Shown here in pieces: positions 48,314 to 59,518 of a stretch of 64,000 bases of DNA. The position numbers and the translations under genes are program-made. The notes under the pieces were generated by a model. It saw only the letters and a list, made by a program, of their open reading frames with translations. It had not been told where the DNA came from and ran no database searches. This stretch comes from Actinomucor elegans. Taxonomy: Eukaryota > Mucoromycota > Mucoromycetes > Mucorales > Mucoraceae. How positions within the stretch are numbered: the stretch's first letter is position 1; every line of letters starts with the position of its first letter. The stretch covers positions 3,472,001 through 3,536,000 of the forward strand of contig JAMSLZ010000001.1 in the NCBI GenBank assembly GCA_026027325.1. Reading direction: 5' to 3'.

Positions 48314-49789
48314 ATGAAAGTAAAGTCGTTTCAACTCGCTTTGCTTGCGTTAATCTCACAAGTATTTGCAACTATTGCTGTAGAACATCGGCCTAGCAGC
48401 CATCTATTATCCAAACGAAGTGTAGAGAGTATTTTGCTGGATAGTGGGACTACATGTGGCGGAAACTCGAGTACTGAAGAGGTAAATGACCTATAACTGC
48501 TGTTCAAATACCAATACTGAAACTTTATACTGCTTATAAAAAGATACTTTGATTTAACCTTATTGCTGATGGAATTGTGAACTCTGCAGCGAGCTTGTAT
48601 TCAGATGGACCAATTGCAGCTGGTGCTTTGCATGCTGATAGCTTCTTTATCGATGTTTTGGGTCCTACCAGCGATTGTTCAAATGTAGACTCCAGCTTTG
48701 CAGGTTATAGTCTCATAGTAAGAGATCCGATGTCCCCTGATCCAATAGCAGTCCGTGGTGAAGTGTTTCTTCCTAACGGTGGGGATACAAGTGTAGTTAC
48801 TGAACAAATTTCTACATGCCATGTAAATAATGACGGAAATACTGGCCTTTTCAATTTTGACAGTGTTATGAATCAAGCTATTGTTGTATCAAGGACATTT
48901 TCAACTTATAAACCCAGTCTTTATCTTGATGAAAGCGGAGACTTGGTTACTATTGGTGATAAAACCAGTGGCTATGATGTTATCACCATGAATACTTGCA
49001 ATAATGAAAATTGCACTTTATATCCTGGAAGGATGTCTGATCCTTCTGCCTTCTTATTCAATGAAACTGCCTGGGAAGGACCAGTATCAGGACAATGGCC
49101 ATTGAAGCTGATTATTAATGTATGTGAATATCATCCACTTGATTATATACTCTAGGAGAAGAGCTTGTAAAACAATAACTTATTGTTCTATTATAGATTC
49201 CTATTGATGTTGGCTCAACACTTGTTGTTAACACAGGTAATCCTAGTATCAGTATGCATATTTGTGGCACAATTTGGAATTTCTACCCTTCTGATAATCA
49301 GGGCCACTATAATTCTGGTGCGATGAATGTGGAGCTTTACAACGTGAGTCTAATAGGATGTTTCTTTCTCATCCCACAAGGTACTTCCATCAGCGAAATA
49401 TAACAAGTTTACTAACATTATATGTTCTAGGCGGACTTAGTGTTTTGAATGATGGCACTACTGCAGGCACTGTGTTGGCTTCCGCATATACTACTTACGG
49501 TGGCCGAATCAATAATTACAAGGCCTTAGACGAAACCTGCGAGTTCCTTAATGATTGCAATGCCCTAGATAGCTGTACACCCGTTGGATCTGCGACAGTC
49601 ACTACAGCAGATAATACTACCTCTATTTCTACCACAACTTTGGGGACTCTGACAACCACTGAAACCAATACTATTACTATCACTGCCACCTCGTTCAGCG
49701 AAAAAATTCAAACTCAAACTATTACCGAAGATGAAACAACTACCACTGCTGTTATTATCATACCAGAACAGAATCTACATAAGCACTGA
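48314..49789 (+). CDS. Secreted CAA-like family protein (copy D), truncated by a stop
   Basis: Exon 1 (48314-48481) has a signal peptide (MKVKSFQLALLALISQVFA) and a KR site (LLSKRSVES). Next come a beta-rich exon (LYSDGPIAAGALHADSFFI, SFAGYSLIVRDP, AVRGEVFLPNGG, PSLYLDESGDLVTIGDK, TCNNENCTLYPGR), then IPIDVGSTLVVNTG, ICGTIWNFYPSD, then GGLSVLNDGTTAG, a Cys-containing block (CEFLNDCNALDSC) and a Thr-rich stretch. The G-x-hydrophobic repeats and IWNFYPS resemble the choice-of-anchor A fold of surface adhesins. Exon 1's GTAAAT donor has no clear in-frame acceptor; TCG A|GTACTG to CTGCAG (48589) keeps the frame. TGA at 49787 replaces the CGA of copy B and cuts off the acidic tail (to TAG at 49877). 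Confidence 0.7.
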
Positions 49790-49914
49790 AAATACGATGG
49801 TAGTTATCATAGCAAAGCCAATGATAGCGAGGAAGGACATGCAGGCAAAGAGGAGGAGGAGGGCGATGAAGATGATTAGGTAGAAACATCTGAATACTCT
49901 TTTGACAGCTTGTG
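49790..49914 (+). pseudogene. Orphaned acidic tail of copy D and end of conversion tract
   Basis: After the TGA the old frame stays open: KYDGSYHSKAND, then EEGHAGKEEEEGDEDD and TAG at 49877-49879. It corresponds to the translated tail of copy G. The match to copy B continues to AGCTTGTG (49914) and then stops. Confidence 0.7.
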
Positions 49915-52267
49915 TACCAATATATTTAGTTCTATCACAATAGGAATCATATTTTTGTGCCTTATCTTTATCATATACAATAATATGTTTCTAAGGTGTA
50001 TTAAATAGTCGGATCTCAGTAGAATGTATTTTTTTCACGATAATCGCTAAATGCCACCATTGTTATTTTGTTACTATGATCAGTAAGGAATCGTTCCAAC
50101 ATTTCGTTAAATAATACTACTAATTAGACAAAGGATAGTAGAGCCATCATGTAAATGAAGGTTATGAATTAGCTAATGAGTATAGTATACTGAACATATC
50201 AGGAAGATTAACATCTTACTGAGTTTTTTATCTGTCAATAGCTCATTCTAATTACTAAACGCTAAGCTCTGGAATTTTAAAAACCTCATAAAAAATTTGT
50301 GCCAAAAAATGAAAATCACACTGTACAAGGTGAAGATGCTTTGCATCATCAAATAACTAAAAGAACAATATCTGATTTTTAATGATACGAGTTGGGTAAT
50401 ATATTAAATCAATTGTTTCTTTAAAGTCATGTAGATTTTCGCGTTAATGTATTGCCATATGAAAATATGTATCGGAACAAGTAAATCTTATTCCACAAAC
50501 CTACCGGATTTTAAGCCTGTATCAGGTGCTAAAGTGGAGCCATTTGCTCAAGATTTCTTTTTATTTCTTATTTCGCATAGACTGCTCTTAGGAAAAACCA
50601 AGAGGCAGTCGCAAATTATATCATATGTAAAATTAAATTAGACCATGGGTGGTTAAAGATATAAGGAAGAAAAGGAAATACTACGTGTAGAAAGCGGGGG
50701 GAGGAATTGCAGAATACCGTTAGATATATCACAGAACCGACGTTCGACGTCAGCCAATGAGGGACTGCGAAATTATCCCAGAATCTAAAATTTTATGCTC
50801 CAAAAGTTTAAATGAGGATCCAGAAAGTGACACATGCCATTGCACTTTGGAAATTTAATTAAATAGGAAATTAAAGTCTCGTGCAATTGGTATTGCTTAT
50901 TGAATATATAAAAAAAAGAGTTCCAGAGAATAGAAACCATTTATCTTTGGCATCTTTTACAGTCTAACTATTTTAACGTATAATTAGACAAAATTCATTA
51001 ATCAAAAATGATGTATTTGCTTCTACGTATTTCCTCCAAGTCAAAACACTGCCGTCATTTATCATCGAGTTGTGCATATTTTAACGATCATAGAAATAGT
51101 ATTCAAACATTGTAAACTCCGAAGTGTCCCAACAATAACCAATGAAACTGGCGTGCCTGAATCTCGTTTATCGTCATTTAGTTTCTATCTGCCTAGACTT
51201 ATACTTGTCAAAGTTAGCATATTGGAAAAAGAAGGCTTAGTTCTCCAAACTATCTAAAATTCAATTGATTATTTTTCCTAGTTGGAAAGTTAGACATAAT
51301 TTTGTGATTTAAATGAGGTTACGCATAGTCACTGTTACTTTAGTAATGTTTCAACTTAGTTTATTCAGTTTGGGTCAACTGCATTACATAAAACCCTCAT
51401 GGTAGCTAAAAAAAAAAAAAAAAAACTATTGTATACATAATTTAGTCTTGTCGATCGTGGAAATAGACGTGTATAAGCTTTCTTATTGACTCTGTGTCAG
51501 ATACGGAATGAAACAAAACTAGCTTTCTTTCCATGCTCAACCAGTTGAATAGCATTAACTTTTGGCTATTCGTAGTAGGCAAGTATTCATTTTTGTCCGG
51601 TCGAAAGGATCTGATAACAAGGCTGTATTACCTTTGTTGCTTCATTACCTATCGGAAAAAAACAGATTTACGGTTGATAATGCAAAATCTGAAACGGTGT
51701 GGGAAATAGAGCTAACTGACAGGATACCTCGTGTAAGAAATCTAATAGGACCAAAAATTTCTTGGGGTTTAATTTAGTGCGTATAGCTATGCTCAGATCT
51801 ATCATGCTGAAGGTTTCAAGTGCCGAGCCCATTGATATCAATGAAATCCTGCGTTTCCTGTTTGTTGTTCATTTCAGCCAATAAGATTCAAAGATTTTTG
51901 CTTTCATCCGTGGTTTAATGGGCGTAACGGATAGAAACATTCTCACCAAGTGTAAAGATAATAACACTTTGATATTTCTGATAACTGATCCTATAGTCAA
52001 GGAGATGCGACATACGACTTAACCAAAATTTTAAGAGATTCCTATGAGAAAAGTGATCATACGCTTAGCAAAGCAAAGTAGCGAATGGAATTCAGTTAAT
52101 ATTGAACGATGATTGTGAAATTTCTGGTGTGACACACGATGTCAAGGCAACGCTCGTCATTTGATGCAGGCATTTCACCATAAAGTAAGCGTTGGGGAAT
52201 GGGCGATAAAGGGCTTTTTGTTTTATTTCTTTTCTTCTTTCTTTCTTTCTTCATATTATAACAATCA
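49915..52267. other. 3' flank of copy D and long intergenic region before the GATA factor
   Basis: 49915-50110 matches the 37.55-37.75 kb fragment. Beyond it there is AT-rich DNA with several 60-70-codon frames of no recognisable content, a poly-A run at 51409-51425, and a strong CT/T leader (TTTCTTTTCTTCTTTCTTTC) just before the GATA factor start. Confidence 0.4.
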
Positions 52268-53233
52268 ATGGATCCTACTGCTTTATTTCTCAATGCATAT
52301 GATGCAACATCATTGGATGATACGATCGACACACTAACAATGATGAGCTACCAACAAAGCTTGTTTGATAACGCCATGTCACATCCCTATGGTCAATCAG
52401 CAGACTTGTACCTTACATCTTCATCTAATATATTGCGCCCATCACATAATAATGTTCATCCACTATCATTTCCGCTTCATGATGATTCCGTGGATTCTTT
52501 GCTTTTCAAAAATACTACATCCCTCAACTATTTGGGCTTTGATGATATTGCTACGACGGATTTACTCCCAAATGTATTTGATTCCGGTGAATCTCGTTTT
52601 AGTGAATCCAATAAAGATGAAGAGGAAGAGGAAGAGCTATTACTTTCTCCCGTTCATTCACCTATTCTCGATGACATCTTTGGTGCGTCAAGTCCAGAAC
52701 ATACAGATGAATCTCAGCTACATCCTGCTGCAGTAGACATAGGTGAAGATGATGATGACGATAGTATCATGTCTGAAGAAGAAGAAGGAGATAGTGATTC
52801 TGATTGGGAAAGTAATATTAAAACTAAAACCAAAAGGACAGCATCTGTGCCCACTACTGAAACTGCCAAGACAAAGACCAAAAGGTCTAGTTCTCTTCCT
52901 TCTCATCTACCGCAACCTGCTGCCGGTGATATCAAGTGTAGTAACTGTGAAACTACCAACACACCCTTATGGCGTCGTAACCCTGATGGTAATCCTCTCT
53001 GTAATGCGTGTGGCCTTTTTTTGAAGCTGCATGGCAAAGTTCGGCCACTGAGCTTAAAGACAGACGTGATTAAGAAGAGAAATCGATCGAGTGGTGCAAG
53101 TAGTTCCAGTACCAGTAGCCCGAGTCGGCGCCGTAGCTTGAAAAAGAAGAAGAATAGCAGCAAACGAAAGAGATCTACTACTAGTACTTCACGGGGCCGT
53201 ATCACGGGTGAAGCCGGGAATCGTCCAGTGTAA
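52268..53233 (+). CDS. GATA-type zinc-finger transcription factor (AreA/NIT2-like)
   Basis: Intronless, 321 residues. A single type IVa GATA finger at about residues 219-243 reads [28 protein letters not shown] (C-x2-C-x17-C-x2-C), and the basic tail [22 protein letters not shown] is the one seen in fungal nitrogen regulators AreA/NIT2/Gln3. Upstream are Ser/Asp-rich acidic segments ([31 protein letters not shown]), which may activate transcription, and a KTKTKR basic patch. The C-terminus is Ser/Arg/Lys-rich ([16 protein letters not shown]). It binds HGATAR sites in the nucleus. It lies in the spacer of the inverted repeat. Confidence 0.93.
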   Translation: MDPTALFLNAYDATSLDDTIDTLTMMSYQQSLFDNAMSHPYGQSADLYLTSSSNILRPSHNNVHPLSFPLHDDSVDSLLFKNTTSLNYLGFDDIATTDLLPNVFDSGESRFSESNKDEEEEEELLLSPVHSPILDDIFGASSPEHTDESQLHPAAVDIGEDDDDDSIMSEEEEGDSDSDWESNIKTKTKRTASVPTTETAKTKTKRSSSLPSHLPQPAAGDIKCSNCETTNTPLWRRNPDGNPLCNACGLFLKLHGKVRPLSLKTDVIKKRNRSSGASSSSTSSPSRRRSLKKKKNSSKRKRSTTSTSRGRITGEAGNRPV

Positions 53234-53889
53234 AAGCCTTTGTTAGACCTATTTATTATAAAGACTATTTCTTTATTTTGTTTGCATTCATATATAACCC
53301 CCCATACATTGTTACATACTTTTCTTATTACCCGCTCTGTATATTCTTTTTTTTTCACGTTTTATTCAATAAAGTTCTTATTCAACAGATGACCTTATCG
53401 ATCTTATTCCTTTTGAGGCACGTGCGTAGTCTGATTTGTTACAAAGCCCATATGCTTGGAGGCCGGAGTTTCCAATTAAAAAAAGCCCTTGAATGCCGAG
53501 AGCTTATATAATCATTCACCTGAAAACCCACTTAATTTGTAAGGTATACTCGATTAGATCTTTTCGCCAAGAAGTATATAATGAATATTTTTGCTCAATT
53601 TTGATATAAAAGGAAACGTGACCAATTGCTTTAGATTGACAAGAGTCTCGTAACATGGCACCAGCTTCATGCGAGTAATGAAGCCTGCGTCATTTTTAGA
53701 TACTTCTTTGACCAATACCATTGTGAGTCTTGCCTTCTTCAAAACGTCACACTTGTTACACAGGGCGTTGTTTGCTTCCTTTTTACAAAAAGAAACGAGA
53801 ACCCACTCTTTTTTCTCAAGAAAAAAGTGTGCTTTTATTACCATTGAAAAGTAAGAAATATCGAATTACGTTCATCGACTAATTTACGT
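53234..53889. other. Intergenic region
   Basis: Holds the poly-T-rich 3' flank of the GATA gene and the leader of the MAPKKK gene. A 96-codon minus-strand frame (53844-53554, with CNKCDVLKKARL and VSKNDAGFITRMKLVPC) has no recognisable domain and no start context that convinces. Confidence 0.4.
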
Positions 53890-56639
53890 ATGAAATACGA
53901 TAACCAACTACAACAGCCAGTTGTTTGGTCTTCTCAAAATGTCAGTCAGTGGTTGATTTCAAATGGTTGGAGTTCGCTTGTTAACATTTTCATTGGTAAG
54001 GAATCTATCCAGATTTCGAGGAATTATTCACATTTTTCCCGAAAAAACTAGATTACAATATACAATATGATCGCTTTTTGAACTTAAATACCGAGAATAT
54101 CGAAGATTTGCTAAAGAATATGAACATTTCAAGTATAGAAAAACAACGACTTATATATTCTATACAGAAACTGAAAGCAGAGGATCAAGTAAGTAGAATA
54201 TCAAATGATGCTGTCATGTATTAAGCCTACTTTAAAGCAAAGTCAAAGGCCACGTATTGCAATTCCTTATTATACTCACCATCGAAACTCTGAGTCATCC
54301 GCATCTACTACTACTACCAACTCTTCTTCATCTTTACAACCGCATTATAATACACCCCATACACCAAGTCATTTTGATATTAGCCAATATATACCCAAAA
54401 GAACTTCGTCCAACGAGACCAATGTATCCAAGATTCTCGAAGCTTTTCATCCCATCAACAATATCAACTCGCATTCATTAAAGCCAAAAAGCCCTCGTAT
54501 TAATGCCACTGATCCAGAAATTTTGAGTAAGCTGTTTGGCAAAAGACTACCGATTCCTCAACCACAAGATCGTCGAATCCAAGTTACATTAGATGCAGAT
54601 ACGTTTATTCGGCTTTGGATCAGATTCTCCAGTACTGCTTTTGAGATAAAAAAAGCTGTCTTGTTTAAATTAAATGTGGATGCTGAACCTAACTACTTTT
54701 TATTTTATCATGAAAATGGGCATCAATCAAGTAAGTGCTGATTATGAACTGTATATTATGAATTAACTCTATCATAGCTATTCCTTTGAATGATGATGAA
54801 CTCGTGTATATCTGCCAGACCTCGGATGATAATCACACAAATCGTGTCCTAGTAGTCCCTTTGGAAGGTTATCATTTAGTTCGTCAACAGCTCTATCAGC
54901 AGCATACAAATAGGTAACAACCAGATACTCTCAATCTGTATTTTGATCTGACATGTGAATAGTTATGTAGTTCGCTATGGATTAACCCACACAAGTCCAA
55001 CGCCAAGTCCTATCTCTGCCTGTTCCATCACAGGTATTCAATTAATGGACCCAGAAACACCCACAATCCAAAAGGAGCCTCCATTGATTGATTTTACACC
55101 ACCATCTGAAGTAGCAAGATCTTCCACAGCTTCCTTATGGCATGTTCGCCCTTCTTCTCTTTGGCCTGTAGGTGACCAACGATCTAAACCATCAGATATC
55201 ATTGAAGGTGTATCGCTCTATGATTCACCTACGCCCACTCAAGACCAACCTATCTCTGAAATACCTGAACCTGTCATTATTGAGTCACCACCATCACCCA
55301 ATGGATCAGACAAGAAACCCGCATCACAAAAGAGTGGTGATTCTACCACCACTACTACTACTACACCCGACGAAGACATGTTTGGTGAACGTCCTACTGT
55401 CGAACGATTGTATCGCGACATTGACAAGTACTTGCCTGGGCATGATTTAGACAAAGAAATATCATTGGATAACGCAGTAGTAACACCTTCGGCTATTCCT
55501 CCGGTCGTGTCCAGGAGAATGCTTGGTCACCGTCAATCAGTGCGTGTCGTAGCAAAAGAAGCTCACAAACGTTGGAAAGCAGCTACCAATAATATCAAGT
55601 TGGTCAATAATCTTATGCGTCGCAAATCGACCAAGATGTGGGATCGTCCTGTAGAACGCGTCAAGCCAGGCGAGGAAAACCGTATTATTTTGCCCACTTC
55701 AGTAGAACCCACCAAAATGCAATGGATGAAGGGTAATTTGATTGCTAGAGGCTCGTTTGGTCGAGTTTATCATGCGCTCAATATCGCTACAGGTGATTGG
55801 TTGGCTGTTAAAGAAGTAGATACTGTAGTCACCGAATCTGATCGTCGTAATGAAACTTTACAGGCTGCTTCAGATGCTCTGTATCGCGAAATTTTGTTAC
55901 TCAAAGATCTTGATCATGAAAACATTGTACAGTACATTGGTTATGATTCCAACGTCAAAGAGGGCCATATCTATATCTTTTTAGAGTATGTACCCGGTGG
56001 CAGTATCTCTAGTTTATTGAGTCGATGCAAGTTTTTCGATGAAGACTTAACTAAATTCTTTACGCGACAAATCTTGCAAGGATTACATTATTTACATGAA
56101 CGCCATATCTTACATCGCGATATCAAAGGCAGTAATGTCTTGACTGATCAAAACGGTGTATGTAAGATCACTGACTTTGGATTATCCAAGAATCAAAAGG
56201 ACAGTGGCGTGTATGATCCTAATTCAAACCACTCACAATTGAAAGGCACTTTGTATTGGATGGCTCCTGAGGCGTTAACCAATAACTATAGCGCTAAAGT
56301 AGATATATGGAGCTTGGGATGTACAGTGCTCGAGATGATTACGGGAGAACATCCTTGGATGGAACTCACAACACTAGCAGCTGTCTATCAACTTGGTCAA
56401 CATAATGCACCAGCTATACCAGATCATATTTCAGACGAAGCAAAGGATTTCCTGCAATTATGTTTCAAATGGTAGATTTTTGCTTGCAGTATCATAATAA
56501 CACCTGTACTAATCTCTTTTGCTATAGTGAACCCGATGATAGACCTACTGCAGAAGAACTACTGCAACACCCTTTTGTTCGACCTGATCCAACGTTTGAC
56601 TTCAAAGAATCACTCAAACTTCAACAACTAAAACATTAA
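53890..56639 (+). CDS. MAP kinase kinase kinase (Ste11/Byr2/Bck1 type, SAM-RA-kinase)
   Basis: Six exons: 53890-53995, 54052-54188, 54238-54730, 54778-54913, 54963-56471 and 56528-56639 (about 830 residues). Order: SAM domain (VSQWLISNGWSSLVNIF, FLNLNTENIEDLL, ISSIEKQRLIYSI), Ser/Thr-rich linker, RA-like domain (RRIQVTLDADTFIRLWI, FKLNVDAEPNYFLFY), long Pro/Ser-rich linker, then the kinase: GNLIARGSFGRVYHAL (P-loop), WLAVKEVDT (Lys), FLEYVPGGSISSLL, HRDIKGSNVL (catalytic loop), ITDFGLSKN (DFG), GTLYWMAPEAL, DIWSLGCTVLEMITGEHPW. It would phosphorylate a MAPKK in the mating/invasion or cell-integrity cascade. SAM plus RA favours Ste11/Byr2; the YQLG...PAIPDHIS region is Bck1-like. Confidence 0.93.
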
Positions 56640-57985
56640 TCACTCTTACATGTATTATTTTTACCCCCTTCCATAGCCATTACACCTTACTTTTTACGCT
56701 TTAATAATATCCTTAATTTAATCTCTCTGCCTTTTATTTTATTTTTATTTTTATTTTTTATTTTTTGCTTAGTTTTTCTTCTTTAATAAAGCTATATAAA
56801 CTGGTACTGACCATATCTAATTATTTTCAGTCCTGCTATAAGGATACCTTTCATGAATCTATTTACATTTAATAAATCAATTTTACTCATGATTTATACC
56901 ATCTCCACAACTTCTTTATACCACTACAACTTTGAATTAGCTCAATGTACTTTTGCTTGTTCACTGCGCTCAAAATGTAAATTTAACAATAGGTTTTAAT
57001 CAGCATGAGGGATTCTTAATATCAATAAAAAATGACGTGCCTTATTAACAGGGCGAAAGATAATGATATACATATGATTATTCTGTAATGCAAGTCATAA
57101 ATCAACAAACAATAGACACAACTTGTGTAAGAAAATGAAAGGATACATCTCTCTTCAGGAAGTGGAAATATTACTACTTTTTTTTATATTGATGTGCTTT
57201 AATCTATAGTTAAACATCTTGTTATAGGTTTTATTTTAATAAATCTAGCGGCTTATTCTGAACATGTAAAAAGCAATTTGATACAACATTTAACCGAGTT
57301 AGTCCAGGAGGGTTTTAAATAATCAGCGGGATAATAAGTTACCGCGTCTGGAAGTGCGATTCGTATTTGAATCGGCTATCAGAAAAGGTTGCCAAGCGTT
57401 CGATTGCTTCATGGTCTTGATCTGGCCAATCTCGGTTAAATGTTGTATCAAAGTTTTTTACATGTTCAGAATGAAGTACAACATCTGCTAGAATATTTAA
57501 TTGAATTACAATAAGTATATTATATTACTAGTAACTATCAGTAAACTACGTATGCATTCTCTTTCCTGTTGGTGAGCATAAAGAGGTACCAAAGCAAACA
57601 TCTTTGTGAAGCAAATTGTTTGCGTTTTTAAAAGTACTCATCAGCTGGTATTTCTATTGATTATCCGAAGTAAACCCTTAATAAGAAACATAAAAGAGAA
57701 CAGGCTAGTCCGTGAGCCCAACGGCGCTATTCTATTGTAGGAAAGCAAATCAATCTGTGAATTCAATTCATCCATTTCCTGTGTTTTAAGTGACAGATAG
57801 TTTTGCAAGGCAACTATCATTTAATCTTAAAAGCGAGCGGGTATCTAGACAATACTATGCGATATTAAGATACGAGCATTACACATACCCAAGATCTCAG
57901 CTCATCTATTCAGGCATTCAATAATAATGCTTTATATTTTATATAACTCTCATAAGTTATCAAAAGAATATCCAGATGTTTCTAC
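56640..57985. other. Intergenic region and 3' flank of copy G
   Basis: AT-rich, with a repeated TTTTATTTTATTTTTATTTTTATTTTTTATTTTTT tract (about 56733-56765). 57790-57985 is the 3' flank repeat shared with 44.84-45.14 and 62.07-62.35 kb (TTTTGCAAGGCAACTA, GGGTATCTAGACAATACTATGCGAT). No gene is supported. Confidence 0.45.
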
Positions 57986-59518
57986 CTAGTCATCTTCATC
58001 ATCGTCCTCCTCTTTGTCTGCATGTTCTTCCTCACAATCGTCCTCTTCCTCATTATCGTCGTATTTTTTATGATAGCTACCATCATGTTTCGGGTGCTTG
58101 CGTACATTCTGCTCAGGTATGATAATAACAGCAGTGGTAGTTGTTTCACCTTCAGTAATAGTTTGAGTTTGAGTTTGAATTCCTTTGCTGAAAGTAGTGG
58201 TTGAAACAGTGGTAACAGTATCAGTTGTAGTGACTGTCGCAGTTCCACTGGGTGTACAGTTGTCTAAAGCATCGCAATCATTGAAGAACTCGCAGGTTTC
58301 ATCTAATGCCTTGTAACTATAGACTCGGCCACTGAAAATATAATGTAATCGGGCTACTATAGTGCCTGCAATACTGCTGGTACTTCTATGGCGAAATCTA
58401 CCTAGAACACATAATGTTAGTAAATTTGTTAGATTACGCTGATGAAAATACCTTCAGGGACGAGAATGAAACCACCTATTGGACTCTCGTTGTAAAGCTC
58501 CACATTCATCGCACCAGAATTATAGTGGCCCTGATTATCAGAAGGGTAGAAATTCCAAATTGTGCCACAAATATGCATACTGATACTAGGATTACCTGTG
58601 TTAACAACAAGTGTTGAGCCAACATCAATAGGAATCTATAATAGAACAATAAGTTATTGTTTTACAAGCTCTTCTCCTAGAGTATATAATCAAGTGGATG
58701 ATATTCACATACATTAATAATCAGCTTCAATGGCCATTGTCCTGATACTGGTCCTTCCCAGGCAGTTTCATTGAATAAGAAGGCAGAAGGATCAGACATC
58801 CTTCCAGGATATAAAGTGCAATTTTCATTATTGCAAGTATTCATGGTGATAACATCATAGCCACTGGTTTTATCACCAATAGTAACCAAGTCTCCGCTTT
58901 CATCAAGATAAAGACTGGGTTTATAAGTTGAAAATGTCCTTGATACAACAATAGCTTGATTCATAACACTGTCAAAATTGAAAAGGCCAGTATTTCCGTC
59001 ATTATTTACATGGCATGTAGAAATTTGTTCAGTAACTACACTTGTATCCCCACCGTTAGGAAGAAACACTTCACCACGGACTGCTATTGGATCAGGGGAC
59101 ATCGGATCTCTTACTATGAGACTATAACCTGCAAAGCTGGAGTCTACATTTGAACAATCGCTGGTAGGACCCAAAACATCGATAAAGAAGCTATCAGCAT
59201 GCAAAGCACCAGCTGCAATTGGTCCATCTGAATACAAGCTCGCTGCAGAGTTCACAATTCCATCAGCAATAAGGTTAAATCAAAGTATCTTTTTATAAGC
59301 AGTATAAAGTTTCAGTATTGGTATTTGAACAGCAGTTATAGGTCATTTACCTCTTCAGTACTCGAGTTTCCGCCACATGTAGTCCCACTATCCAGCAAAA
59401 TACTCTCTACACTTCGTTTGGATAATAGATGGCTGCTAGGCCGATGTTCTACAGCAATAGTTGCAAATACTTGTGAGATTAACGCAAGCAAAGCGAGTTG
59501 AAACGACTTTACTTTCAT
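57986..59518 (-). CDS. Secreted CAA-like family protein (copy G), best preserved
   Basis: Mirror partner of copy D. Exons on the minus strand: 59518-59351 (signal peptide MKVKSFQLALLALISQVFA), the large exon ending at 58713, 58635-58452 and 58401-57986. The first two-thirds appear identical to D. The last part differs: ESPIGGFILVPEG (GxILxPxG, as at the end of CAA domains), CEFFNDCDALDNC, TPSGTATVTTTDTVTT, TQTQTQTITEGETTTTAV, then an acidic His/Asp/Glu tail ending HADKEEDDDEDD. The frame is open to TAG at 57986, without the stop seen in D. A secreted or wall-surface protein is inferred; no GPI signal follows. The exon 1 to 2 junction has the same uncertainty as D. Confidence 0.72.

Larger units (their letters stand above)
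45775..49343 (+). repeat. Left arm of a large inverted repeat
   Basis: Position x in this arm pairs with about 107832-x in the right arm (58488-62057). The constant sum holds from 46281 to 49155; local one-base indels in T-runs (for example five versus four T near 46964, and nine versus ten near 47112) compensate. 48299-49155 appears identical in both arms, while the outer part (46281-46556) differs at several positions and 45775-46020 diverges more. The arm contains family copies C and most of D. Its outer edge is at AAGCTTTTTTGAAAT (45775) and its inner edge at CTTTACAACG (about 49343). Confidence 0.9.

Noticed and set aside
48679..48876. 65-codon minus-strand frame
   Set aside because: Antisense shadow of the core exon of copy D.
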